Shown: positions 1 through 7,386, counted from the first letter of the stretch. The stretch is DNA of 14,386 nucleotides from RGIG4608 sp045631445 (GCA_045631445.1 JAZQUS010000094.1:1-14386), one strand, 5' to 3'. Program-made: numbers and translations. The notes: generated by a model not told the origin, from the sequence alone.

Positions 1-237
1 GCATTCCTTAATGCGCATTTCCATACTGCTCATATAATTACCGTCTATAATCCATTCAGGCTCTGATAATGCATTTTTAAGTCTGTTTAAAAACACTTCC
101 TTTTCAACAGTAGTTTTATCCTCATTCCAATACATCATATCAAGATGATATAAAGGAATTTCAGTCTTTTCAGAAAGCTTTCTTGAAAATGTGCTTTTGC
201 CACTACCCGGGCATCCAATAACTATAATCTTATTCAT
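1..237 (-). CDS. P-loop kinase-like / DNA topology modulation (FlaR-type) protein, partial
   Basis: This is the N-terminal 79 codons of a protein that runs off the left edge of the window. It begins MNKIIVIGCPGSGKST, with the P-loop GCPGSGKST at residues 8-16. The segment LYHLDMMYWN (about residues 29-38) and WIIDGNYMSS (about 62-71) follow the layout of the small adenylate-kinase-like proteins often annotated as DNA topology modulation or FlaR proteins. Those proteins bind ATP, and the phosphate acceptor is generally unknown. The start ATG overlaps the pcp stop codon by four bases (ATGA), so the two genes are translationally coupled and co-transcribed, with pcp first. The Walker A assignment is seen directly. 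The subfamily is inference because most of the domain lies outside the window. Confidence 0.8.
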   Translation of the reverse strand, partial: MNKIIVIGCPGSGKSTFSRKLSEKTEIPLYHLDMMYWNEDKTTVEKEVFLNRLKNALSEPEWIIDGNYMSSMEMRIKEC

Positions 238-821
238 AAATCAATACTTTCGATAGCAATAGTAAGTGCCTTAGCAATGTCGTCAAGTGACATATATGGC
301 TCTTTGTTTTGCTCCTTACAATAAGGAACGTGAATAAACCCTATCAAGACTTCCGTATTCTTGTAGTGAGAAAGCAAGGTATAAAGCACGTCATTGCAAA
401 CGTATGTACCTGCAGAATAAGATACCTTGGATGCTATTCCATTTTCAGTTATTCTATTGGCAATTTTACGCACAGGCAAAGTGGAAAAATAAGCATCTGC
501 ACCATTTAATATAATTGGCTCATCAATAGGCTTATTTCCGCAGTTATCTGCAATCGAGGCATTGCGCAAATTAATACCGACAAGCTCTGGTGTTATTGCA
601 TCCCTTCCACCTGCCTGACCTATAGAAACAATTACCTCGGGTTGAATTTTATCAGCTTCATCAATCACCATTCGAGCAGCCTTAACAAAAGTAACGGGCA
701 AAAGCAATTTGTGTATGACGTATTCTGCAATATTGTCGGGCAGGAGCTTAACTGCCTCCCACGAAGGATTTATCTGCTCCTCTCCAAAGGGTTCAAACCC
801 TGTTATTAATAATTTTTTCAT
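234..821 (-). CDS. pcp: Pyroglutamyl-peptidase I (peptidase C15)
   Basis: This cytoplasmic cysteine peptidase removes N-terminal pyroglutamate from peptides. The 195-residue product is close to the usual family length (about 200-215). It opens with the family hallmark KLLITGFEPFGEEQINPS. The catalytic triad is visible as Glu79 in ITPELVGINLRN, Cys142 in SAGTYVCNDVLY and His164 in GFIHVPY, each in its standard signature. The start ATG follows an AAAGAAAGAGAAG purine stretch that can serve as a ribosome site. Downstream it overlaps the kinase-like gene by four bases. It sits just beyond the terminator that ends the upstream glucosidase gene. I see no clear promoter in the short gap, so it may have a weak promoter inside the glucosidase 3' end or depend on read-through. 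Confidence 0.96.
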   Translation of the reverse strand: MKKLLITGFEPFGEEQINPSWEAVKLLPDNIAEYVIHKLLLPVTFVKAARMVIDEADKIQPEVIVSIGQAGGRDAITPELVGINLRNASIADNCGNKPIDEPIILNGADAYFSTLPVRKIANRITENGIASKVSYSAGTYVCNDVLYTLLSHYKNTEVLIGFIHVPYCKEQNKEPYMSLDDIAKALTIAIESIDL

Positions 822-841
822 ATTCTTCTCTTTCTTTAGAT

Positions 842-868
842 AAAAAGTCGGCTATTTGCCGACTTTTT
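842..868 (-). terminator. Intrinsic terminator of the mgtE-GNAT-glucosidase operon
   Basis: A perfect 11-bp stem (842-852 paired with 858-868, GTCGGC/GCCGAC core) closes on a five-base loop and is flanked by A and T runs. It begins four bases beyond the glucosidase stop codon. On the minus strand the stem ends in a T run, as expected for a Rho-independent terminator. Confidence 0.9.
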
Positions 869-872
869 ATAG

Positions 873-2531
873 TTAAATTTTCTTCCAACGATAAACTCTT
901 GTTTCGTAGGGCTTGAGTGTAACACCATCAAGATTATCATAGTTAGCAAGCAAAAGTTCGGACGTTGAAATATCAAAATCTGCAGGAACCTTCCACTTTC
1001 TATTCTTCTTTGAGAATGAGCAAACAACAAGGATTTTTTCCTTATCATCCTCGCGAGAATAGGTGTAAAGTGAGCTTGACATTTTACCATATTCCTTGTA
1101 ATTACCGTTTCTCACGCAAGAAAGCTCTCGGCGCAATGCAATTGCCTTGCGATAGAAATTAAGAACGGAATTTGCATCTGTTTCTTGATCTGCAACGTTG
1201 ATTTCTCTGTAATTTTCATTAACGTAGAACCAAGGTTTGCCTGTTGTAAATCCTGCATTTTCTTCTGCGCTCCATTGAACAGGAGTACGAGCAGAGTCGC
1301 GAGAACCGTGCCACAATCTTTCAAGACGCTTTTTAGGTGAACGCTTGGTTGCAACGTTGAAATACTGCCAACGAGTTTGAACGTCCTCATACATTTCAGG
1401 ATCTTGTGGATACCAGTTAGTCATACCGATTTCCTGACCTTGATAAATAAAGGGTGTTCCCTTTTGGAAAAGGTAAGAAACCGCAAGCATCTTTCCACTT
1501 TCCTTTTGGAAATCGTCACTACCGTAACGAGAAACCATTCTCGGATGGTCGTGATTTTCAATATAGAGCATATTCCAACCCTTGCCGTCAAGCTCTATCT
1601 GCCATTTTGTGTAGCATCTCTTGAGCTTGCGAAGGTTAAATGGCATATGATAATAATCCGTCATAAAGCTATCCGCTTCTTGAGTTGAGAATTGAATCAT
1701 CATATCAAGAACGGGATTCTTGTGCTCGTCAATATATTCAAGCGCCTTTTTAGGTGTTACCAAAGGAGCTTCTGCAAGAATCATTGCATCATACTTGTCA
1801 AAAACGTCGCGCTTAAATTCCTCAAGATATTCGTGAAGATGAGGACCGTGATTAAACATAAATATACCCTTTGATGCAGGCATAAGCTTGTCATCGGGAA
1901 GGCCTTCGGGCTTTGAAATAAAGGTAATAACATCCTCTCTAAATCCGTCAACACCCATATCAAGCCAAAAACGAAGAATATTCTTAACCTCTTCACGAAC
2001 AAGAGGGTTGTCCATATTCAAATCTGCCTGCTGAATTGCGAAAAGGTGCATATAGTATTCCTTACGCACATCATCCCAAGCCCATGCCTTTCCCTCAAAG
2101 AGAGAGTCCCAGTTATTAGGAAGCTTTCCGTTAGGCTTTGCAGGACGCCAAATATAGTAATCAGTATATGGATCAATTCTCTGTCGACTCTTTTGGAACC
2201 ATTCGTGCTGATCACTCGTGTGGTTAACAACAAGGTCCATAATAACCTTCATTCCCCTCTCGTGCGCACCGTCAAGCACCTTTTTAAATGCCTCCATACC
2301 GCCAAATTCCTCGGCAATATTGTAGTAATCAGAAATATCGTAACCACAGTCAACTCCTGGAGATGGGTAAAGAGGTGAGAACCAAATACCGTCACATCCG
2401 AGGGATTTTATGTAGTCAAGCTTTTCATAAACACCATAAAGGTCACCCATACCGTCGCCATCGCCATCCTTAAAGGAACGAGGCCAAATTTGATAAAAAA
2501 CCTTGTCCTTATACCAATTATTAATTGCCAT
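873..2531 (-). CDS. malL: GH13 alpha-glucosidase (oligo-1,6-glucosidase type)
   Basis: This cytoplasmic glycoside hydrolase family 13 enzyme cleaves terminal alpha-linked glucose from short oligosaccharides. Its 552 residues match the usual length for oligo-1,6-glucosidases. The N-terminal WYKDKVFYQIWPRSF and the calcium-site loop DGDGDGMGD (22-30) are typical. Conserved region I is DLVVNH (99-104). The nucleophile is Asp200 in DGFREDVI, the acid/base Glu254 in ILAEAP, and the transition-state stabiliser Asp328 in IENHDHPR. The residue after the nucleophile is Val201. In this family Val there is associated with alpha-1,6 (isomaltose) preference, and Ala or Thr with alpha-1,4. I therefore infer isomaltase-like specificity. 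AEAP in place of the commoner GEMPG around the acid/base is a mild deviation. There is no signal peptide. The AAGGAGA ribosome site fits this start. It is the last gene of an apparent operon, 18 bases after the GNAT gene. Confidence 0.95.
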   Translation of the reverse strand: MAINNWYKDKVFYQIWPRSFKDGDGDGMGDLYGVYEKLDYIKSLGCDGIWFSPLYPSPGVDCGYDISDYYNIAEEFGGMEAFKKVLDGAHERGMKVIMDLVVNHTSDQHEWFQKSRQRIDPYTDYYIWRPAKPNGKLPNNWDSLFEGKAWAWDDVRKEYYMHLFAIQQADLNMDNPLVREEVKNILRFWLDMGVDGFREDVITFISKPEGLPDDKLMPASKGIFMFNHGPHLHEYLEEFKRDVFDKYDAMILAEAPLVTPKKALEYIDEHKNPVLDMMIQFSTQEADSFMTDYYHMPFNLRKLKRCYTKWQIELDGKGWNMLYIENHDHPRMVSRYGSDDFQKESGKMLAVSYLFQKGTPFIYQGQEIGMTNWYPQDPEMYEDVQTRWQYFNVATKRSPKKRLERLWHGSRDSARTPVQWSAEENAGFTTGKPWFYVNENYREINVADQETDANSVLNFYRKAIALRRELSCVRNGNYKEYGKMSSSLYTYSREDDKEKILVVCSFSKKNRKWKVPADFDISTSELLLANYDNLDGVTLKPYETRVYRWKKI

Positions 2532-2549
2532 AGTTTTCTCCTTAAAAAG

Positions 2550-3074
2550 TTAATTTATTTTAGATTTCAACCATTCATCGCGAGTAATCCTATAAACCAC
2601 CAACAACTCCGTGCCATCGTCATATTCCTTGATTCTCGTCATTCCGTTGGAGGCAGCGGTTGAATAGGATGCAACGTTTTCCTTGTTCATATAAGAATAC
2701 ACCGCATCGTTTGTAGTATTTTCAAAAAACCAATCCTTGACTGCTTGGCATGCTTCCTTTGCATACCCTTTTAGCCAATGATTTTTGTTGATGTGATAGC
2801 CAATTTCGTGAAGAGTTTCTCCATCAATATTCTGCAAAGAAATTCCGCAATCACCAATGAATTCTCCATTTTCCTTGAGTTCAATAGCCCACAGACCAAA
2901 TCCGTTGTCGCGATAAGAATTGATACACCAATTAAGCCATCTATAAACCCCATTTTCATCGTAGGGCTTGGGATAGTACTTCATCGTCTCTGCATCACAA
3001 ATAATGGATTTAAGACCTTCAAAATCACTATGCCTGTATTCTCTTAAAATTAATCTTTTAGTTTCAATAATCAT
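2550..3074 (-). CDS. GNAT-family N-acetyltransferase (RimJ/RimL-like)
   Basis: The 174-residue protein starts IIETKRLILREY, the usual opening of GNAT_3 (RimJ/RimL-type) acetyltransferases that use acetyl-CoA. The acetyl-CoA motif is recognisable at about residues 90-112, EIGYHINKNHWLKGYAKEA, with WLKGYAKEA standing for the common W-x-x-G-Y-A-x-E-A pattern. Family members acetylate protein N-termini, antibiotics or small amines, and nothing here identifies the acceptor. Its ATG overlaps the mgtE stop codon by four bases (ATGA), so translation is probably coupled to mgtE, and the glucosidase follows 18 bases later. The family is clear and the substrate unknown. Confidence 0.93.
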   Translation of the reverse strand: MIIETKRLILREYRHSDFEGLKSIICDAETMKYYPKPYDENGVYRWLNWCINSYRDNGFGLWAIELKENGEFIGDCGISLQNIDGETLHEIGYHINKNHWLKGYAKEACQAVKDWFFENTTNDAVYSYMNKENVASYSTAASNGMTRIKEYDDGTELLVVYRITRDEWLKSKIN

Positions 3075-4438
3075 AACAAAACTGCACTTGCTATTGCAAA
3101 ATAAATAAGCAGAGAAACCGCGTCAACAATGGTTGTAATAAATGGACTTGCCATAACCGCAGGGTCCAGACCAATCTTTTTTGCCGCCACAGGAAGCGCG
3201 CAACCAACGATTTTTGCAACAACAACTGTTGCGATAAGTGTAAGTGAAACAACAAGATTTGCCTCAAGTGAAACTTCATTGTGGAAAAGCAAATTGTCAA
3301 CCAAAATTATCTTGATGAAGTTACAAGCGGAAAGAACGATGCCGCAAAGAAGCGCAATTCTCGTTTCCTTCCAAATAATCTTCCAAATATCACCGTTTTC
3401 AATCTCACCAACTGCAAGACCACGAATGATAGTAACCGATGACTGACCGCCACTGTTACCGCCCGTACCCATAAGCATCGGGATAAATGCGATAAGCGCA
3501 GGAATTGCCGCAAGTTTTCCTTCAAAGCTAGCAATTATCTGCCCTGTAAACGTTGCAGAAAGCATCAAAAGGAGAAGCCAAGGAATTCTCGTCTTCCAAA
3601 TTTCAAACACACCTGCACGCATATATGGTTTGTCAGAAGGAACGATAGCAGCCATCTTTTCGATGTCCTCGGTTGCCTCCTCTTCAATAACGTCAATAGC
3701 ATCGTCGACAGTAACGATACCAACAAGTCTGTTTTCCTTATCAACAATGGGAAGAGCCAACATATCGTACTTCTGAATCATCGCAACAACGTCTTCCTGA
3801 TGGTCGAGCGTGTTGGCACAAAGAATATCGGTCTCCATAATGTCACCAATTATATCGTCAGGCTTTGCGAAAATCAAATCCTTAAGAGATACAATACCCT
3901 CAAGCACGCGCGATTCGTTTGTAACATATGCTACGTAAATAGTTTCCTTTTCGTAACCCTTTTTGCGAATACTGTCAATAGCCTGTGAAACTGTCATTTC
4001 CTTGTGCAAATCGATGTACTCAGCCGTCATAACGCTTCCGGCACTGTCTTCAGGGTATGAAAGGAACTTGTTGATAAGATTTCTCGTTTCAGGTCGCGCA
4101 ATCTTGAGAATTCGCTTAACCATAATAGCGGGAAGCTCCTCAAGAATATCAACCGCGTCGTCGACGAAAAGGTCTTCAATAATCATCGCAATTTCAACGT
4201 CACTCATTCTTTCGATAATGCTCTCCTGCATATCGATATCCATAAATGAAAATATGCCTGCCGCCGCATCCTTTTTGAGCATTCTAAATGCGCTCAACAT
4301 CGCTTCATCGGGCAATGATGTCAAATATTCCGCAACATCAATATCATTAAGCTCGTCAATCTGACGCATAAAGTCAGCATATTTTTTATTAAGGAGCAAG
4401 GAATTTAGTCTTTCAAATATTTCTTCTCTATCTTCCAT
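3071..4438 (-). CDS. mgtE: Magnesium transporter MgtE
   Basis: This is an inner-membrane magnesium channel of standard length (455 residues). It has an N-terminal helical MgtE_N domain (about 5-130), a CBS pair (about 133-255, including LEGIVSLKDLI and LVGIVTVDDAIDVIEEE), then five C-terminal membrane helices from about residue 285. The family signature MLMGTGGNSGGQSSV lies at about 321-335. The last helix carries LDPAVMASPFITTIVDA with Asp439, matching the pore aspartate of characterised MgtE proteins. In this family the cytoplasmic domains sense magnesium and close the pore. A GGGAGG ribosome site precedes the start. It heads the operon with the GNAT and GH13 genes. Its leader is only about 30 bases, too short for an M-box magnesium riboswitch. 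Confidence 0.97.
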   Translation of the reverse strand: MEDREEIFERLNSLLLNKKYADFMRQIDELNDIDVAEYLTSLPDEAMLSAFRMLKKDAAAGIFSFMDIDMQESIIERMSDVEIAMIIEDLFVDDAVDILEELPAIMVKRILKIARPETRNLINKFLSYPEDSAGSVMTAEYIDLHKEMTVSQAIDSIRKKGYEKETIYVAYVTNESRVLEGIVSLKDLIFAKPDDIIGDIMETDILCANTLDHQEDVVAMIQKYDMLALPIVDKENRLVGIVTVDDAIDVIEEEATEDIEKMAAIVPSDKPYMRAGVFEIWKTRIPWLLLLMLSATFTGQIIASFEGKLAAIPALIAFIPMLMGTGGNSGGQSSVTIIRGLAVGEIENGDIWKIIWKETRIALLCGIVLSACNFIKIILVDNLLFHNEVSLEANLVVSLTLIATVVVAKIVGCALPVAAKKIGLDPAVMASPFITTIVDAVSLLIYFAIASAVLL

Positions 4439-4475
4439 ATTTCGTCCTCCCTTTCACGCATAATTATACATTATA

Positions 4476-4504
4476 ATTTTACTCTTTTTTCCCTCCATTG
4501 TCAA
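4476..4504 (-). promoter_or_regulatory. Sigma-A-type promoter of mgtE
   Basis: On the minus strand, TTGACA (4504-4499) and TAAAAT (4481-4476) are separated by 17 bases. The predicted transcript starts near 4469, giving a leader of about 31 bases to the mgtE ATG. Confidence 0.7.
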
Positions 4505-4547
4505 CAATTATTATTTTATTTTTTTGAAAAAAATATTTAAAAAGTAC

Positions 4548-4576
4548 TTGATTTTTTTCCAAATATATGATACAAT
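4548..4576 (+). promoter_or_regulatory. Promoter of tRNA-Leu
   Basis: TTGATT (4548-4553) and TACAAT (4571-4576) lie 17 bases apart, 14 bases ahead of the mature tRNA 5' end. Confidence 0.75.
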
Positions 4577-4590
4577 ATCATTTGTTGAAC

Positions 4591-4677
4591 GCCGGTGTGA
4601 TGGAATTGGCAGACGTGCTGGACTCAAAATCCAGTGGTAGCGATACCGTATCGGTTCGACCCCGATCACCGGCACCA
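4591..4677 (+). tRNA. tRNA-Leu (anticodon CAA)
   Basis: This 87-base class II tRNA has the acceptor stem GCCGGTG/CACCGGC and encoded CCA. The anticodon arm CTGGA-CTCAAAA-TCCAG gives anticodon CAA, which reads UUG. It has the long variable arm expected of Leu tRNAs, and a TTCGA T-loop. Confidence 0.97.
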
Positions 4678-4710
4678 AAAAGAGCAAGTCAAATTGACTT
4701 GCTCTTTTTT
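4678..4710. terminator. Shared bidirectional terminator between tRNA-Leu and spo0A
   Basis: A 14-bp stem (4678-4691 with 4695-4708, AGAGCAAGTCA and its complement) with an AAT loop has A and T runs on both sides. It begins immediately after the tRNA CCA and ends a few bases before the spo0A stop codon, so it can serve both converging transcripts. Confidence 0.9.
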
Positions 4711-4716
4711 ATTTTT

Positions 4717-5481
4717 TCAAACATACATCCTATATTTCAATCTCAAATTATCCGCAATCATAGCAATAAATTCGGAGTTCGTGGGCTTGCCTCGGTTATT
4801 TTGAATTGTATAACCGAAGTAGGAATTAAGCACCTCGACGTCTCCCCTGTCCCACGCGACCTCAATTGCGTGACGAATTGCTCTCTCCACGCGGCTCGTT
4901 GTTGTTTGATACTTCTTTGCAACCGTTGGATATAAAATTTTCGTCACGGAATTAATAATATCACTATCATTCACGGTCAAAATAATTGCCGTTCTCAAAT
5001 ATTGATACCCCTTTATATGCGCAGGCACGCCAATTTGATGTATAATCTTCGTCACTTGCGCCTCAATATCATTCCCCGAATAATCCTCATTCATAGAAAA
5101 AGCAAATGTGGTTGGAATAAGATTTTCAATATGATGCGCCAAGCTCTCGGCATTAATTGGCTTAATCATACACATCGATGCTCCCGCATTATTTGCTTCA
5201 ACAAGCATATTGTGATTAGTAAGTGACGTCATTGCAATAAATTGTGGCGCATCCTCTCCCAAAAGCGCCCTTGCTTGTCTTATAACTCCAATTCCGTCAA
5301 GCTTGGATAACAAAACGTCAATCAAAACAATTTCGGGCATAATTGAATTAATAAACGAAAGTGCTTCTTCCCCATTTGTTGCTTCATAAATATTGACAAA
5401 CCCCTGTGCTTTAAGCTCGTCTCGGAGCATTGTTCTTGATGATGTGTTTTCGTCGGCAATAAGTATTTTTGTGCTATTCAT
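4717..5481 (-). CDS. spo0A: Sporulation master regulator Spo0A
   Basis: This is the response regulator that commits cells to sporulation when phosphorylated. The 254-residue protein has a receiver domain (about 4-122) with acidic pocket Asp10-Glu11, phosphoacceptor Asp55 in IVLIDVLLS, Thr85 and Lys107 in MIKPIN. The C-terminal DNA-binding domain (about 140-250) carries the nearly invariant Spo0A recognition-helix segment SRVERAIRHAIEVAWDRGD. I chose the ATG at 5481 because AAAAGGAGA lies just upstream. A longer reading from 5529 would place codons across that ribosome site and the inverted repeat. The gene stands alone between tRNA-Leu and an MFS transporter. In many Clostridia and Bacilli it lies next to spoIVB, which is not present here. 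Confidence 0.97.
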   Translation of the reverse strand: MNSTKILIADENTSSRTMLRDELKAQGFVNIYEATNGEEALSFINSIMPEIVLIDVLLSKLDGIGVIRQARALLGEDAPQFIAMTSLTNHNMLVEANNAGASMCMIKPINAESLAHHIENLIPTTFAFSMNEDYSGNDIEAQVTKIIHQIGVPAHIKGYQYLRTAIILTVNDSDIINSVTKILYPTVAKKYQTTTSRVERAIRHAIEVAWDRGDVEVLNSYFGYTIQNNRGKPTNSEFIAMIADNLRLKYRMYV

Positions 5482-5520
5482 TTCTTTTCTCCTTTTAATT
5501 GGTAAATTTTGACAATAATA

Positions 5521-5600
5521 TATTACCATATTTTACCAATAATTGCAAGATAAAAGAAAAACAAATATTAACCAAAATTTATTGGTAAAATTTGGTAATA
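5521..5600. repeat. 22-bp near-perfect inverted repeat upstream of spo0A
   Basis: Arms 5521-5542 and 5579-5600 are complementary at 21 of 22 positions and separated by 36 bases. Each arm contains two copies of a TTGGTAA-like unit (or its complement TTACCAA), and another ATTGGTAAA lies at about 5499-5506. The spo0A-proximal arm overlaps the likely promoter zone: a weak TTGGTA (5540-5535) and TATTGT (5517-5512) lie 17 bases apart on the minus strand. The arrangement could be an operator pair for a regulator of spo0A, or a hairpin. No consensus 0A box (TGTCGAA) is visible. Confidence 0.6.
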
Positions 5601-5623
5601 TTTTACATTTTCACTTAAAAAAC

Positions 5624-5655
5624 AAAAAAGTCCCCGATAAAAATCAAGGACTTTT
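5624..5655 (-). terminator. Terminator of the MFS transporter gene
   Basis: The stem AAAAGTCC (5626-5633) pairs with GGACTTTT (5648-5655). On the minus strand a T run follows the stem, directly after the transporter stop codon. Confidence 0.8.
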
Positions 5656-5662
5656 CAATTAT

Positions 5663-6883
5663 TTAAGGTTTTTTAACACTCAAATTCAAAATTAATGCAA
5701 CCCCCGAAAGTGAAAGCAAAAGAACGAAAGGCGCGATATATCCACCTGTTGAAACCTGCAAGCTTGAGCAAGCGGTTGCAATAAATGACGCCGCCATAAG
5801 ATTGAAGTTTACAATTCCAAGGTTTGAAGCAAAATGCTTTGTTCCGTAGAACGCAGATGTAAATGCAGATGCAACCGTGGGAGAAGCACCGTACGACATA
5901 CCTGTCAAGCAAAGACCGATAATGCAAAGAGGAAGCGAATGAACGTTAACCGCAAGAAGTGTCATACCTGCAGCAACAATAGTAAGAATATTAGCCACAA
6001 GCATTGTAAATCTTCTTCCCATCTTATCAAACACAATACCTGTAAGAATTCTGCCAAGACCGTTAAACATTGCAAGAACACCAACAAGAGTTGTTGCAAG
6101 AGCTGCCGTCGCACCAACAGAAAGCGCAAGGTCACGCGCAAAGCTAATTACTGCACTACCAACCGCGGTATTAAACACAAGGAACAAGAATGCTCTCCAG
6201 AAGGTAAATCTCTTAATCATTTCACCTGATGTATAATCACGCGCTTCAAAGCTCTCTTCCCTTTTGCCCGCTGCCTTTTTAGGTGATGGGAATGTAGTAG
6301 TGGAATCAGGCTTTTCAATAAATATAGCAGAAATAGAAATTACCACTAAAATTGCAATACCAAGAACAACGTATGTTCCTCTCCAACCGAGCTTTGACTC
6401 AAAAAGAGATGCGGCAAGGTTACCAAGAATCAAAGTACTAGCACCAAAACCCATCATAAGCGCGCCCGAAGAAAATCCTCTCTTATCAGGAAACCACGCA
6501 TTTACTGTAGAGATAATCACGATATAGGAAATACCAATACCAAGACCTGCCATAAAAGCATAAGTAAGATACAAAAGCGCTGGAGCGTTTGAACCAATCA
6601 AGCTTGTGTTTACAAATCCAAGCCCTGCAAGAAATCCTGAAAATACAATTACAGGCTTTGTTCCAAACTTTTTAACCATAAAGCTTGACAAAAGTCCACC
6701 TATGCAGAAAAAGCACATTGTGAGTGTAAAGTTAAGTGCAAGTGTTGATGGCTCAAATCCAAGTTCCTGTGCAAATGGCACTTTAAGAATGGACCAAGCG
6801 TAAATAATACCTGCAAAAAGCATTGTGAAAACACCGACTGCAAGCATACGAAAACGATTTTCAACCGTATTTTTCAAATTCAT
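5663..6883 (-). CDS. MFS transporter, oxalate/formate antiporter (OFA)-like
   Basis: This 406-residue, roughly 12-helix membrane transporter belongs to the major facilitator superfamily. The N-terminal half has the OFA-like GIIYAWSILKVPFAQELG (about 25-42) and NAWFPDKRGFSSG (128-140). The C-terminal half repeats a motif-A-like loop, GRILTGIVFDKMGRR (277-291), and has YGTKHFASNLGIVNFN (346-361), where OFA members carry a related segment. OFA proteins exchange small carboxylates. The lysine essential in OxlT is not evident in the aligned late helix, so I do not assign oxalate as substrate. An AAGGAG ribosome site precedes the start, and promoter and terminator show that it is a single-gene unit. 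Confidence 0.88.
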   Translation of the reverse strand: MNLKNTVENRFRMLAVGVFTMLFAGIIYAWSILKVPFAQELGFEPSTLALNFTLTMCFFCIGGLLSSFMVKKFGTKPVIVFSGFLAGLGFVNTSLIGSNAPALLYLTYAFMAGLGIGISYIVIISTVNAWFPDKRGFSSGALMMGFGASTLILGNLAASLFESKLGWRGTYVVLGIAILVVISISAIFIEKPDSTTTFPSPKKAAGKREESFEARDYTSGEMIKRFTFWRAFLFLVFNTAVGSAVISFARDLALSVGATAALATTLVGVLAMFNGLGRILTGIVFDKMGRRFTMLVANILTIVAAGMTLLAVNVHSLPLCIIGLCLTGMSYGASPTVASAFTSAFYGTKHFASNLGIVNFNLMAASFIATACSSLQVSTGGYIAPFVLLLSLSGVALILNLSVKKP

Positions 6884-6913
6884 TATTTTTCTCCTTAAAA
6901 ATTTTTATATTAC

Positions 6914-6942
6914 ATTATACCATATTTTTCGACTTTTGTAAA
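6914..6942 (-). promoter_or_regulatory. Promoter of the MFS transporter gene
   Basis: On the minus strand, TTTACA (6942-6937) and a perfect TATAAT (6919-6914) have 17-base spacing. Transcription would begin near 6907, about 24 bases ahead of the ATG. Confidence 0.8.
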
Positions 6943-6967
6943 GAGGATAAATTTGTAATGTTCATAA

Positions 6968-6997
6968 AAAAATCCCACACCAATGTGTAGGTTTTTT
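6968..6997. terminator. Terminator-like hairpin beside the hairpin array
   Basis: An imperfect stem (6968-6980 with 6985-6997, ACAC/GTGT core, two mismatches) closes on CAAT and has A and T runs on both sides. It could stop minus-strand read-through from the tRNA-Gln side before the MFS promoter. The rest of the 6998-7079 interval holds no gene. It has one weak hairpin, CCGTG (7027-7031) with CACGG (7052-7056). Confidence 0.4.
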
Positions 6998-7079
6998 GTG
7001 ATGTGTGACCGATTTAGATGCAATCTCCGTGTTACGCACTTCGAATCTGTGCACGGTTTTGGCTCTGTGGGAGAAAAGA

Positions 7080-7257
7080 GTGAAATATTCGGACCCAGCC
7101 GAATGTGAAATAATGTGCTATCTCACATTGTGAAATATTGCTCCCGTTGCTCGCAATGTGAAATGAAATTTGCCCACATTCGCGAAGCGAATATTTCACA
7201 TTTGCGGAGCAAATATTTCACAGCGAAGCTATTTCACTTGCCCGAAGGGCAAATTTC
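7080..7257. repeat. Array of short hairpins joined by the heptamer GTGAAAT
   Basis: Seven copies of one heptamer punctuate a run of short palindromes. GTGAAAT lies at 7080, 7105, 7130 and 7158. Its complement ATTTCAC lies at 7193, 7215 and 7231. Between them are stems ATTCGG/CCGAAT, AATGTG/CACATT, ATTGC/GCAAT, ATTCGC/GCGAAT, ATTTGC/GCAAAT, AGC/GCT and TTGCCC/GGGCAA. The right-hand stems have GAA or GGA triloops. The arms GAAATTTGCCC (7165-7175) and GGGCAAATTTC (7247-7257) form an 11-bp outer inverted repeat around the part where the heptamer is reversed. The array lies directly beyond the tRNA-Gln terminator and has no coding character. I recall similar heptamer-hairpin strings from gut Clostridia contigs, but cannot verify this here. 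Confidence 0.85.
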
Positions 7258-7260
7258 GTT

Positions 7261-7292
7261 AAAAAAGCACTTGCCTGTGCAAGTGCTTTTTT
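7261..7292 (-). terminator. Terminator of tRNA-Gln
   Basis: A perfect 14-bp stem (7261-7274 with 7279-7292, GCACTTGC/GCAAGTGC core) has a four-base loop and a T6 run at its minus-strand end. It starts one base after the tRNA CCA. Confidence 0.92.
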
Positions 7293-7293
7293 C

Positions 7294-7369
7294 TGGCTGG
7301 GATAGATGGATTCGAACCATCGAGATGCCAGAGTCAAAGTCTGGTGCCTTACCGCTTGGCTATATCCCA
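7294..7369 (-). tRNA. tRNA-Gln (anticodon TTG)
   Basis: This 76-base tRNA lies on the minus strand with acceptor stem TGGGATA/TATCCCA, G discriminator and encoded CCA. The anticodon arm CCAGA-CTTTGAC-TCTGG gives TTG, which reads CAA. The T-loop GTTCGAATC is standard. Confidence 0.97.
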
Positions 7370-7386
7370 ATATTTATAACAGATGA

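Noticed and set aside
4567..4935. Plus-strand reading frame of 122 codons
   Set aside because: It spans tRNA-Leu and its terminator and then lies antisense to spo0A. It is a chance frame.
5482..5529. Longer Spo0A start at 5529
   Set aside because: The extra 16 codons cover the ribosome site and the inverted repeat, and known Spo0A proteins begin just before the receiver domain.
7080..7257. Possible CRISPR array
   Set aside because: The constant unit is only seven bases, its direction flips, and the intervening units are self-complementary, unlike CRISPR repeats and spacers.
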